Origin: Roseibium porphyridii
Lineage (GTDB): Bacteria; Pseudomonadota; Alphaproteobacteria; Rhizobiales; Stappiaceae
Assembly: GCF_026191725.2 (NCBI RefSeq)
Contig: NZ_CP120863.1
Location: 2,274,001 to 2,338,000 of the forward strand
Length of the DNA: 64,000 nt
Direction of reading: 5' to 3'
The notes under the pieces are model-generated. The model saw nothing but the letters and a program-made list of their open reading frames with translations, had not been told where the DNA came from and ran no database searches. Every line of letters begins with the position of its first letter. Within the stretch, counting starts at the first letter, position 1. Made by a program: the position numbers and the translations under genes. Positions 44,045 through 52,043 of the stretch are shown in pieces.

Positions 44045-44848
44045 ATGACCGCGATTGCGGTGACGATTGCAGGCTCTGATTCCGGCGGTGGCGCCGGCAT
44101 TCAAGCTGATCTGAAATCCTTTTCGGCAAACGGCGTGTATGGGGCCAGCGTCCTGACCGCCTTGACTGCGCAAAACACCCTTGGCGTGAGCGCCATTCAC
44201 GATATACCACCCGATTTTGTGCGGGCGCAGATGGATGCCGTCTATTCCGATTTGAATGTCGGGGCGACCAAAATCGGGATGCTCTCAAAGGTGCCGATCA
44301 TAGAAGCTGTTGCTGAGGGGCTTGGAGCCCACTCAACCGGACCAGTTGTCCTTGATCCGGTGATGGTTGCCGCTTCAGGCGACCCTCTGCTCCAAACCAG
44401 CGCTGTCTCCAGTCTAATCGAGCTTCTTGTACCTCTCGCGGAGGTAATCACGCCCAATCTTCACGAAGCGGCCAGAATGCTTGAAACGGATGTCGCCGAA
44501 ACAGAAGCACAGATGCAGGAGCAGGCTGAGCATCTTCTCAAGATGGGCGCGCAGTCCGTTCTGCTCAAAGGCGGGCATGGAACCGGTCAGGAGAGTGCAG
44601 ACCTTTTCCTGACACCGAATGGGCCGGCGATCTGGCTTCGTGACGTTCGAATTGCCACGGGCAACACGCACGGAACCGGTTGTACCCTGTCATCTGCGAT
44701 TGCCGCAGGGCTTGCCAAGGGGCAGGGGCTTGAAGCCTCGGTCAGATCAGCAAAGAGCTACATACAGGCAGCTATTGCCGCGTCTGATTTGCTCAACATC
44801 GGCCAGGGACACGGGCCAGTGCACCACTTTCATTCCCTTTGGAGCTAA
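44045..44848 (+). CDS. thiD: Hydroxymethylpyrimidine/phosphomethylpyrimidine kinase
   Basis: A protein of 267 residues. It phosphorylates HMP and HMP-P to HMP-PP for coupling to thiazole phosphate. The motifs are AGSDSGGGAGIQADLK at the N-terminus and GNTHGTGCTLSSAIAAGL with the catalytic Cys/anion hole. AAGGAGGA lies 8 bases before the ATG. ThiE and the de novo genes (thiC, thiG) are absent here, so this looks like a salvage operon. It is followed after 4 bases by a TRAP-type binding protein. Confidence 0.96.
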   Translation: MTAIAVTIAGSDSGGGAGIQADLKSFSANGVYGASVLTALTAQNTLGVSAIHDIPPDFVRAQMDAVYSDLNVGATKIGMLSKVPIIEAVAEGLGAHSTGPVVLDPVMVAASGDPLLQTSAVSSLIELLVPLAEVITPNLHEAARMLETDVAETEAQMQEQAEHLLKMGAQSVLLKGGHGTGQESADLFLTPNGPAIWLRDVRIATGNTHGTGCTLSSAIAAGLAKGQGLEASVRSAKSYIQAAIAASDLLNIGQGHGPVHHFHSLWS

Positions 44849-44852
44849 TGAG

Positions 44853-45965
44853 ATGACGGACATGAAATCGTCAGAAGGACGTCTCATCAACCGCCGGTCC
44901 TTGCTGGGAGCATCGGCCCTTTCAGGCGCTTCCGTGCTCGCAGTGCCGGCAATCGCGGACGATGCTGATCCCATCGAATGGAAGATGGTTACCTCCTGGC
45001 CGAAGAACCTGCCGGGCCCAGGTGTGAGTGCACAGAGGATAGCCGATCAGGTCGCGGCTATGTCCAATGGCCGTTTTCAGATCCGGCTTTATGCAGCGGG
45101 TGAATTGGTTCCGGCGCTCGGCGTGTTTGATGCAGTGTCGGCCGGAACGGCTGAAATGGCGCATACGGCATCGTTCTTCTGGCAAGGCAAAATCCCGGCT
45201 TCGGTGTTCTTTACGGCCATCCCCTTCGGACTGTTGCCATACGAGCATATCTCCTGGATCGAACGCGGCGGCGGACAAGCACTTTGGGACGAGCTTTATG
45301 CCCCATTTGGACTGAAACCTGTCATGGCGGGCAATACGGGCGTCCAGATGGGCGGCTGGTACAAAAAAGAGCTTCAAGGGCTTGATGACCTCAAGGGACT
45401 GAAAATCCGGATGCCGGGCCTTGGCGGCGAAGTGATGCGTCGTCTCGGGGCAACGCCCGTGGGACTGCCGCCTGGGGAACTTTTTCAAGCACTTCAATCG
45501 GGTGTTCTCGATGCTACCGAGTTTCTTGGTCCCTGGTCCGATCGGGCAATGGGTTTTCAGAAAGTCGCCAAGTCCTACTATTCGCCTGGCTTTCATGAAC
45601 CCAACGGCACTGGTGAAGCCCTTTTCAATCAGGATGCATTTGATCGGTTGCCTGAAGACTTTCAGAGTGTCTTGCTTGAAGCATGCCGTGCGGAGAACGG
45701 ACGGGCACTTGCTGAAAGTGATTGGGAAAACGCGGGCTCATTACAGCTGCTTCAGGACGAAGACGGCGTCAGCGTGTTGCCTTATCCCGATGACATCATG
45801 AGTGCGCTGAAAGAAACCGCGGGAATCGTCCTGACAGAGTTTGCCGAGAAAGACCCCTTGGCGAAACGCATCTATGAAAGTCACCAGACGGCGAAGCACA
45901 GACTTGGTCCCTGGAGCAGCGTGGCAATGCGCAGCTTCATGACAGCCAGAGACGACAGTGTGTGA
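44853..45965 (+). CDS. TRAP transporter DctP-type solute-binding protein, Tat-exported
   Basis: A protein of 370 residues. It has a Tat signal (NRRSLLGAS, with hydrophobic core ALSGASVLAVPA). The mature domain resembles TakP-type 2-oxo-acid binding proteins: SWPKNLPGPGVSAQRIA, LYAAGELVPALGVFDAVS, and the carboxylate-binding Arg in LKGLKIRMPGLGGEVM; then GPWSDRAMGFQKVAKSYYSP. Canonical TRAP systems need DctQ and DctM, neither of which adjoins. It starts 4 bases after thiD with GGAG upstream, so it is in the riboswitch-controlled operon. The ligand is unknown; a thiazole carboxylate is an attractive but unproven guess. Confidence 0.92.
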   Translation: MTDMKSSEGRLINRRSLLGASALSGASVLAVPAIADDADPIEWKMVTSWPKNLPGPGVSAQRIADQVAAMSNGRFQIRLYAAGELVPALGVFDAVSAGTAEMAHTASFFWQGKIPASVFFTAIPFGLLPYEHISWIERGGGQALWDELYAPFGLKPVMAGNTGVQMGGWYKKELQGLDDLKGLKIRMPGLGGEVMRRLGATPVGLPPGELFQALQSGVLDATEFLGPWSDRAMGFQKVAKSYYSPGFHEPNGTGEALFNQDAFDRLPEDFQSVLLEACRAENGRALAESDWENAGSLQLLQDEDGVSVLPYPDDIMSALKETAGIVLTEFAEKDPLAKRIYESHQTAKHRLGPWSSVAMRSFMTARDDSV

Positions 45966-46581
45966 AGTGACTTTCGGCAGTGCCGTCCCGTCCCGGTCTG
46001 GCACTGCCGGTTTCGCAACTGCATATCAGGCAGTTGCGTCAACAACCACATGGATGTGCAGGGCGATGACACACACAGGTTGTGCCCTTGAAGCAGGTGA
46101 TTTCTTGGAAAATTCGATCTGAATTCGGGGTGATTTCGGCATCTCGGAGACCTTTTGAGGTCACCAAACGGGGCACAGTCTTCAAATCTGCCTTTCTATG
46201 GATTGTGCAAATTGCCAGTGTTTCTGCGGAAGTTTGTCCAACAAGGGCGGCATATTCCCTTGGGGTACGTGTGGCAAAGCCGCAACGTCCACAGGTTAAT
46301 TGACGTTATCGGAAGGTTGTCTCTCGATTGCCTATTTTCTAGGCAATCGTGTGAAAGTGTGTCGCCAACGTGACAAACAGTCTCAGAAGCGAACCTTTTG
46401 TCAGTGTTATGATCCTGCCTAAGAGAATAACCTGTCTGATTAAGGCGTATTTCGCGCTGCAGCAAAGTTTTTCTTAAAGCTGATTGAGTTTTTTAACGTG
46501 TTGAATCGGTCTTCGTTCTCCGGGAAACCTGTCTAGAGATGTCACGAAACATCCTTGGGCATGAGGACGGGAGAAAACGTA
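45966..46581. other. 616-base structured intergenic region, TRAP gene to FadL gene
   Basis: No credible open frame was found. Three strong perfect hairpins stand out: CGGCAGTGCC/GGCACTGCCG at 45975-46009 (15-base loop), CGCAACTGC/GCAGTTGCG at 46014-46038 (7-base loop), and CGATTGCCTA/TAGGCAATCG at 46325-46349 (5-base loop). The first two could end the thiamine operon; the third lies 233 bases before FadL and may belong to its leader or to a small RNA. Confidence 0.45.
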
Positions 46582-47844
46582 ATGCCGTGGGCAGACAAAA
46601 GAACACTACTACTTACAACTTCTGCAATTATTCTATCTGTAGTTGCGACCAGTGCGCATGCAGGGGGCTTCGCTCTTCGTGAGCAAAGCTCTTATTATCA
46701 GGGGCTGTCATTCGCAGGCTATGGAACTTCGGGCGGTGGTATATCCTCTATGTACTGGAACCCGGCGTCGCTGATAGGTGCGCAACAGGGCCTGACTGTC
46801 GAGGCGCACAACACAGGGCTTTTCCCGGTCTCGGAAATCGATGGAACGCTCAGCGGGGGAGCGCTTGGGACATCATCTATCGGAAGCGGCGACATCGCGT
46901 CTGATGCTTTTATTCCGGCATCCTATGCCGCCTATCGGCTGAACGACCAACTGATTTTCGGTGTCGGCGTCAATGCGCCCTTCGGATTGTCTACCAAACC
47001 GGAGCAAAACTGGGCGGCTCAGTTCTATTCAAGATCGTCGTCGGTGTTCTCGCTAAACGTCAATCCGGCTGTTGCGCTTCAGATCAACGAGATGTTTTCG
47101 TTGGCCGTCGGTATTCAGGTTCAATATCTCGATGTCTCGCTGAAGTCGGCTGACGCGACCTCGGGAGCAGGGTTTCCGCGTTCGAACGAAATCTCGGGCA
47201 GCAGCATCGGCTATGGTGTTACGGCCGGTCTGACGGTACGCCCGATGGAGGGTACGGAAATCGGTGTCGGTTATCGTTCCGGCGTCGGTCATGACCTTGA
47301 TGGTGACCTGATCGTTGGAGGTGTGACCCGGGCCATCGGCCTTGGTGTCGTAACGCCCGATATGGTCAACATTTCTGCCCGGCAAAAAATCACTGACAAA
47401 ATTCGTGTATTGGGTACCGTTGAATGGACAAACTGGAGCCGGTTGAAATCGCCGCGTGCAATTTCCGATGCAACCGGCGCAGCGCTGACCACGCTTCATT
47501 TCAACTATGATGACGGCTGGTTTTTCTCGCTTGGTGGGGAATACGACTACAACGAGAAGCTGACCTTTCGCGCTGGTCTTGGCTACGAAATCTCACCGAT
47601 CGACGAGGATATCCGCTCGACCCGTTTGCCGGACAACAATCGCTGGTGGCTCTCCGCAGGTGCAAGCTACAACTTCAACAAGCATCTGTCTTTTGATTTG
47701 GGGTACACGCACATCATCCCGGAATCGACAAAGATCAATATCGATTCCAACCACCAGGACTTTAACGCGACCTTCGGCACCTACACTGCCGATGTCGACA
47801 GCCATGTGAACATCATTTCAGCGTCGCTGCGTTACAAGTTCTGA
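46582..47844 (+). CDS. OmpP1/FadL/TodX-family outer-membrane transporter
   Basis: A protein of 420 residues. A signal peptide (TLLLTTSAIILSVVATSAHA) precedes the mature GGFALREQSSYYQGLSFAG, the N-terminal hatch pattern of FadL-type channels. A 14-strand barrel pattern continues to a C-terminal aromatic residue (LRYKF). The family takes up long-chain fatty acids or hydrophobic aromatics by lateral diffusion. The ATG at 46582 has GGGAGA about 8 bases upstream. An intrinsic terminator follows. An acyl-CoA synthetase (33203) is in the window, but is not linked. Confidence 0.92.
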   Translation: MPWADKRTLLLTTSAIILSVVATSAHAGGFALREQSSYYQGLSFAGYGTSGGGISSMYWNPASLIGAQQGLTVEAHNTGLFPVSEIDGTLSGGALGTSSIGSGDIASDAFIPASYAAYRLNDQLIFGVGVNAPFGLSTKPEQNWAAQFYSRSSSVFSLNVNPAVALQINEMFSLAVGIQVQYLDVSLKSADATSGAGFPRSNEISGSSIGYGVTAGLTVRPMEGTEIGVGYRSGVGHDLDGDLIVGGVTRAIGLGVVTPDMVNISARQKITDKIRVLGTVEWTNWSRLKSPRAISDATGAALTTLHFNYDDGWFFSLGGEYDYNEKLTFRAGLGYEISPIDEDIRSTRLPDNNRWWLSAGASYNFNKHLSFDLGYTHIIPESTKINIDSNHQDFNATFGTYTADVDSHVNIISASLRYKF

Positions 47845-47868
47845 TCAAGTCAAAGTGGGAATGCAATG

Positions 47869-47893
47869 GGCCGGGGAAAACCCCGGCCTTTTT
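47869..47893 (+). terminator. Intrinsic terminator of the FadL-type gene
   Basis: GGCCGGGG and CCCCGGCC flank an AAAA loop and are followed by five T, then ATTT. It starts 25 bases after the stop and may also serve the convergent SDR gene. Confidence 0.9.
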
Positions 47894-47911
47894 ATTTGAA
47901 GGAGCGGTCTC

Positions 47912-48691
47912 TTAAAACGCTGCTGGATAAAGGCCGCCGTCAATCAGGAGGTTCTGTCCGGTGATGTAGCCGGCATATTGTGAGCACAAGAATGCACAGG
48001 CCTGACCGAACTCCTCCGCGTTGCCAAATCGCCCTATCGGGATGCCGGCTGCCTGTTCCTCGCGGACCGCGGCGACGCTTTTGCCGGACTGTTTTGCAGA
48101 CAGTTCAAAGCCGCCTTTCAGGCGGTCCGTATCCATCTTGCCGGGCAGGATGTTGTTTACCGTGACGCCGTGGGGAGCCAGTTGACGGCTTACACCGGCC
48201 AGAAAGGCTGTGAGACCCGCCCGCGCTCCGCTGGAAAGATCCAGCCCTTCAATCGGCATTTTGACTGAAAGGGACGTGATGTTGACGATCCTCCCGAAAC
48301 CGCGTTCCTTCATTGAAGGCACTACGGCCTGGATCAATTCGATTGGTGTGACGAAGTTCTGAACCGTGCCTTCGAGCAGTGCTTCCCGGGTGAGTTCGGT
48401 GTAGTCCCGGCGAGGTGGACCGCCGTTGTTGTTGATCAGAATGTCGGGTGCTGAGCAGGCCGCAAGCAAAGCGTCCTGACCCTCACGGGTTGAGACGTCG
48501 GCAGCGACGCTTTGGACGCTTACATCGTAGCGTTCCTGAATGGCGGATTTGGTCGCGGCAAGCACGGATTCGTTGCGCCCGTTCAGAACAATGTCGCATC
48601 CCGCTTCTGCCAAGGCTTCCGCACAGCCCCGACCCAGGCCTCGGCTGGATGCGCAGATGATGGCCTTTTTACCGCTTAGACCCAGGTCCAT
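47912..48691 (-). CDS. Divergent SDR-family protein (BKR-like, altered catalytic residues)
   Basis: A protein of 259 residues with a Rossmann fold. The cofactor loop reads CASSRGLGRG rather than TGxxxGIG. The segment after NITSLSVKMP reads LDLSSGARAGLTAF: counting from the catalytic Ser, the Tyr is Ser and the following Lys is Arg. A subgroup of SDR proteins with exactly this pattern is known (annotated as 3-oxoacyl-ACP reductase-like), so it may be non-oxidoreductive or use other residues. GGAGACAAGAA precedes the ATG. The gene is convergent with the FadL gene and its terminator. Confidence 0.85.
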   Translation of the reverse strand: MDLGLSGKKAIICASSRGLGRGCAEALAEAGCDIVLNGRNESVLAATKSAIQERYDVSVQSVAADVSTREGQDALLAACSAPDILINNNGGPPRRDYTELTREALLEGTVQNFVTPIELIQAVVPSMKERGFGRIVNITSLSVKMPIEGLDLSSGARAGLTAFLAGVSRQLAPHGVTVNNILPGKMDTDRLKGGFELSAKQSGKSVAAVREEQAAGIPIGRFGNAEEFGQACAFLCSQYAGYITGQNLLIDGGLYPAAF

Positions 48692-48959
48692 TTCTTGTCT
48701 CCTCTTTGGGCAATCGTGTTGCCTCTTTTGGCTGCCTACGAATGTGCCGTCAATCTGATAGCTGAAACAGGCTCTTGCAGGTAGGGGATTGGCGTAAGGT
48801 CAGGTTGTTTCAGCTAGAAATCTTGACGTTTTGCGGACTGATCCAACGTTAATCATAATCGCCGGAAATCAGAACCTCGGCGGTATCCCTGGCGTTTTGT
48901 CACAATAGTGATACCTGAATCGCGTCTAAAGCGCTCCAAAAGGTATTTGGAGAATTGCT

Positions 48960-49763
48960 ATGTCTGTCTCGGAGGCATCGCGCCACTACAGGGCCCTGTT
49001 CATCTCGGATGTGCACTTGGGCACACGTGGTTGCCAAGCTGAACTGCTGCTGGACTTTCTGAAGGAAAACGACGCCGAGACGGTATATCTCGTGGGAGAT
49101 ATTGTCGACGGTTGGCGGTTGAAACGGTCCTGGCACTGGCCACAACTGCACAATGATGTGGTCCAGAAAATCCTTCGCAAAGGCCGAAAGGGCGCACGTG
49201 TTCTATACATTCCCGGCAATCACGACGAGTTCCTGAGAAACTTTCTGGGCACTCATTTCGGAGGTGTAGAGGTTGCCGATAGCATCGTGCATGAAGCGGC
49301 GAACGGAAAACGATATCTGGTCATACATGGAGACCAGTTCGACGTTGTGATCCGACACGCCAAATGGCTCGCATTCTTCGGAGACAAAGCCTATGTGACG
49401 GCGCTGAACGTCAACACCTGGGTTAACCTGGTACGCCGCCGCCTGGGCCTGACTTACTGGTCGCTCTCTGCCTGGGCGAAGCTGAAGGTCAAAAATGCGG
49501 TAAGCTTTATTGGACGGTTCGAAGAAGCCCTTTCCGAAGAGGCAAGGCGCCAGGGTGTTGATGGTGTCATTTGCGGGCACATTCACCATGCTGCCAACCG
49601 TGATATGAACGGCATTCACTATATCAACACCGGAGACTGGGTGGAGAGCTGCACTGCGGTTGCTGAGCACCATGATGGGACGTTTGAGGTGATACGATGG
49701 GTGAACAGCGCCCGGTTGGGAGCCGTGCCGGTGGAGGCGAAGGAAGCTTCGGTCGCCGCATGA
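48960..49763 (+). CDS. plcP: Metallophosphoesterase, PlcP-like phospholipase C
   Basis: A protein of 267 residues. Calcineurin-type metal sites are DVHLG (17-21), GDIVDG, GNHDEF, HGDQFD and GHIHH. It is close in pattern to Sinorhizobium PlcP, which cuts phosphatidylcholine and related lipids to diacylglycerol during phosphate starvation; database names often call it UDP-2,3-diacylglucosamine hydrolase-like. The coupled gene for glycosyltransferase Agt uses the diacylglycerol. I saw no convincing Pho box upstream. GGAG is present 6 bases from the ATG. Confidence 0.85.
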   Translation: MSVSEASRHYRALFISDVHLGTRGCQAELLLDFLKENDAETVYLVGDIVDGWRLKRSWHWPQLHNDVVQKILRKGRKGARVLYIPGNHDEFLRNFLGTHFGGVEVADSIVHEAANGKRYLVIHGDQFDVVIRHAKWLAFFGDKAYVTALNVNTWVNLVRRRLGLTYWSLSAWAKLKVKNAVSFIGRFEEALSEEARRQGVDGVICGHIHHAANRDMNGIHYINTGDWVESCTAVAEHHDGTFEVIRWVNSARLGAVPVEAKEASVAA

Positions 49764-50809
49764 GTTCCATTCTGATTGTGACGGATGCCTGGCATCCGCA
49801 GATCAACGGTGTTGTCAGATCCCTGGAGCGAACTGCTGAGGAGCTGGAAGCGATTGGCGTTCGTGTTGAGGTCTTGTCGCCTCAGGCCTTTCTAACGCTG
49901 CCATGCCCCACCTATCCTGAAATCCGGCTATCCCTTGCGCATCGGGGCATGGTTCGCCGCAAAATCGAGGAATATGACTGCGAACATCTGCATATAGCAA
50001 CCGAGGGGCCGCTCGGAGTGCTTGCTGCAAGTGTTGCCAAAAAGACCGGCCTGCCATTCACGACGAGCTACCACACGCGGTTTCCAGAATATGTGTCTGC
50101 ACGTCTGCCCGTTCCGTTGAACTGGTCCTATGGCTGGCTTCGCCGGTTCCATAACGCAGGGTGCGGTTGCATGGTCGCAACCCGGTCTCTTGAGCAGGAT
50201 CTTCGCAAGCGCGGGTTCAAGAACCTGATGCGCTGGTCCCGAGGCGTCGATGAGCAACTTTTCAAGCCTTATGAAGGGGCCGTTCTTCCAGCCGACTTGC
50301 CAAGGCCTGTCTTTATGTATGTCGGGCGTGTCGCGGTTGAAAAGAACATCAAGGCGTTCCTGGACCTCAAGCTGAAGGGCTCAAAGGTCGTTGTTGGCGG
50401 CGGCCCCCAACTTGAAGTGCTTCGCCGTGAATATGCTGACGTCCACTTCACAGGTGCAATGGTCGGTGAAGCACTTGCCCGGCACTATTCCGATGGCGAT
50501 GTCTTCGTTTTCCCATCGCTCACCGATACATTCGGCAATGTCATGCTGGAGGCACTTGCTTGCGGAGTGCCGGTCGCCGCTTATCCCGTGATGGGGCCTC
50601 TGGATGTCATCGGTGATACCGGCGCGGGCATCTTGTCTGAAAATCTGCAGGAGGCAGCTGAAGCGGCGCTTGATATCCCGCGTGAGCATTGCCGCAAGAT
50701 TGCGATGAATTACACCTGGGCTGCGAGCGCTCATCAGTTTCTGGACAATTGCATTAGGGCGCGAGACTTTCACAATACCCAGTTTGCCGAAGCGAACGCA
50801 GCTGAATGA
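49760..50809 (+). CDS. agt: GT4-family glycosyltransferase, Agt-like diacylglycerol glycosyltransferase
   Basis: A protein of 349 residues. It starts MSSILIVTDAWHPQINGVVR; donor-binding features FMYVGRVAVEKNI and FPSLTDTFGNVMLEALACGVPV mark a GT4/GT-B enzyme. The ATG overlaps the plcP stop by 4 bases (ATGA), a translational coupling. In marine alphaproteobacteria plcP is commonly followed by such a gene, whose product makes glucosyl- or glucuronosyl-diacylglycerol to replace phospholipids. Sugar donor and regulation are inferred from that context. Confidence 0.85.
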   Translation: MSSILIVTDAWHPQINGVVRSLERTAEELEAIGVRVEVLSPQAFLTLPCPTYPEIRLSLAHRGMVRRKIEEYDCEHLHIATEGPLGVLAASVAKKTGLPFTTSYHTRFPEYVSARLPVPLNWSYGWLRRFHNAGCGCMVATRSLEQDLRKRGFKNLMRWSRGVDEQLFKPYEGAVLPADLPRPVFMYVGRVAVEKNIKAFLDLKLKGSKVVVGGGPQLEVLRREYADVHFTGAMVGEALARHYSDGDVFVFPSLTDTFGNVMLEALACGVPVAAYPVMGPLDVIGDTGAGILSENLQEAAEAALDIPREHCRKIAMNYTWAASAHQFLDNCIRARDFHNTQFAEANAAE

Positions 50810-50927
50810 AGCCGGGAAGTTGCGGTGTTTCTCCCAAGTGATGTGGTTCATTCTTGCCGGCTTGTTGATATTGAGCCGATTTCTCACTAGTCATCGGACT
50901 TCCCTAAAGTGACTGAGGTGAGTGTCG

Positions 50928-51962
50928 ATGAACAAGACTGATGCCATGCCCTCCGATGGAGAGTCGGCCGCTTATTCCGGAAAGGCCTTATCTTTCTTAG
51001 ACATAGAAGCAGCGGCTGAACGAATTCGTGGAGAAGCGCTGCTGACACCAGTTCTTCGCCATCCGTTGCTTGATGAACTCACAGGGGCGACTGTGCTGAT
51101 CAAGCCGGAGAACCTGCAAAGAAGCGGGTCATTCAAGTTTCGGGGTGCTTTCAACCGGCTCAGTCTCATTCCTGAAAATGACAGGCCAAATGGGGTCGTC
51201 GCGTGTTCATCCGGCAATCATGCACAAGGTGTTGCTGCAAGTGCGCGCTTGCTTGGGATGCCGGCAACAATCGTCATGCCGAAGAACGCACCTGCGATCA
51301 AACTTGCTCGCACGCGGGAATTCGGTGCTGAGGTCGTGACTTACGATCGCGAGAATGAAGACCGCGATGCCATCGCTGCAAGGATCGGTGCGGAAACCGG
51401 GGCAACCTTCGTTCACCCCTTTAACGACCCAGCGGTCATTGCGGGGCAGGGAACCGTTGGACTTGAATTGGCTGCTCAGGCGACCGCATTGGGATTGCGC
51501 CTGGATGATGTTTTGGCCTGCACAGGCGGCGGTGGACTTTCAAGCGGTATCGCGCTTGCTCTTTCACACACGGCGCCATCCGCCACATTTCATACGGTCG
51601 AACCTGAATTGTTCGATGACTATAAACGTTCGCTGGAAGCTGGCGTCCTACTGTCAAACAGCCGGAAAACCGGCTCGGTCTGTGATGCCCTGCTTTCCGA
51701 AAGTCCGGGGAACGTCGGCTTTTCAATTCTTCGTCAAATGGCCGGACAAGGTGTCACCGTCTCGGACGAGGAAGCACTGGATGCCGTGGCATTTGCCTTC
51801 AGGGAGTTGAAACTCGTCGTGGAGCCTGGTGGCGCTGCGGCACTGGCTGCAGTCTTGACCGGTAAACTTCCGCTGCGCGGCAAGGTCGTTGGGCTGGTGC
51901 TGACTGGCGGGAACATCGATATGGATATGCTGTTAAAGGCGAATTCGCGCCAACACCCTTGA
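50928..51962 (+). CDS. PLP-dependent threonine/serine ammonia-lyase
   Basis: A protein of 344 residues, fold type II PLP enzyme. The PLP lysine is in SGSFKFRGAFNRL (about 66-78), the phosphate-binding glycine loop is ACTGGGGLSSGIALAL, and CSSGNHAQGVAA forms the substrate loop. There is no C-terminal ACT domain, so it resembles catabolic threonine dehydratase or serine/threo-3-hydroxyaspartate dehydratase and not biosynthetic IlvA. The ATG at 50928 has GAGG 8 bases upstream. It ends at a bidirectional terminator shared with the convergent CheZ-like gene. Confidence 0.88.
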   Translation: MNKTDAMPSDGESAAYSGKALSFLDIEAAAERIRGEALLTPVLRHPLLDELTGATVLIKPENLQRSGSFKFRGAFNRLSLIPENDRPNGVVACSSGNHAQGVAASARLLGMPATIVMPKNAPAIKLARTREFGAEVVTYDRENEDRDAIAARIGAETGATFVHPFNDPAVIAGQGTVGLELAAQATALGLRLDDVLACTGGGGLSSGIALALSHTAPSATFHTVEPELFDDYKRSLEAGVLLSNSRKTGSVCDALLSESPGNVGFSILRQMAGQGVTVSDEEALDAVAFAFRELKLVVEPGGAAALAAVLTGKLPLRGKVVGLVLTGGNIDMDMLLKANSRQHP

Positions 51963-51993
51963 ATAGAGGGATGCTGCGGTCTGACAGATACAA

Positions 51994-52024
51994 AAAAGGC
52001 GCTGCACAATATGCAGCGCCTTTT
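51994..52024. terminator. Bidirectional intrinsic terminator
   Basis: AAAAGGCGCTGCA (51994-52006) and TGCAGCGCCTTTT (52012-52024) pair perfectly with a 5-base loop, with A-tract on one side and T-tract on the other. It is suited to end both the dehydratase and the convergent CheZ-like gene. Confidence 0.85.
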
Positions 52025-52043
52025 CGTTACTTAAAGCATTGGA

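Noticed and set aside
48890..48925. Pho box before plcP
   Set aside because: The half-sites are inverted, not direct repeats with 4-base spacing.
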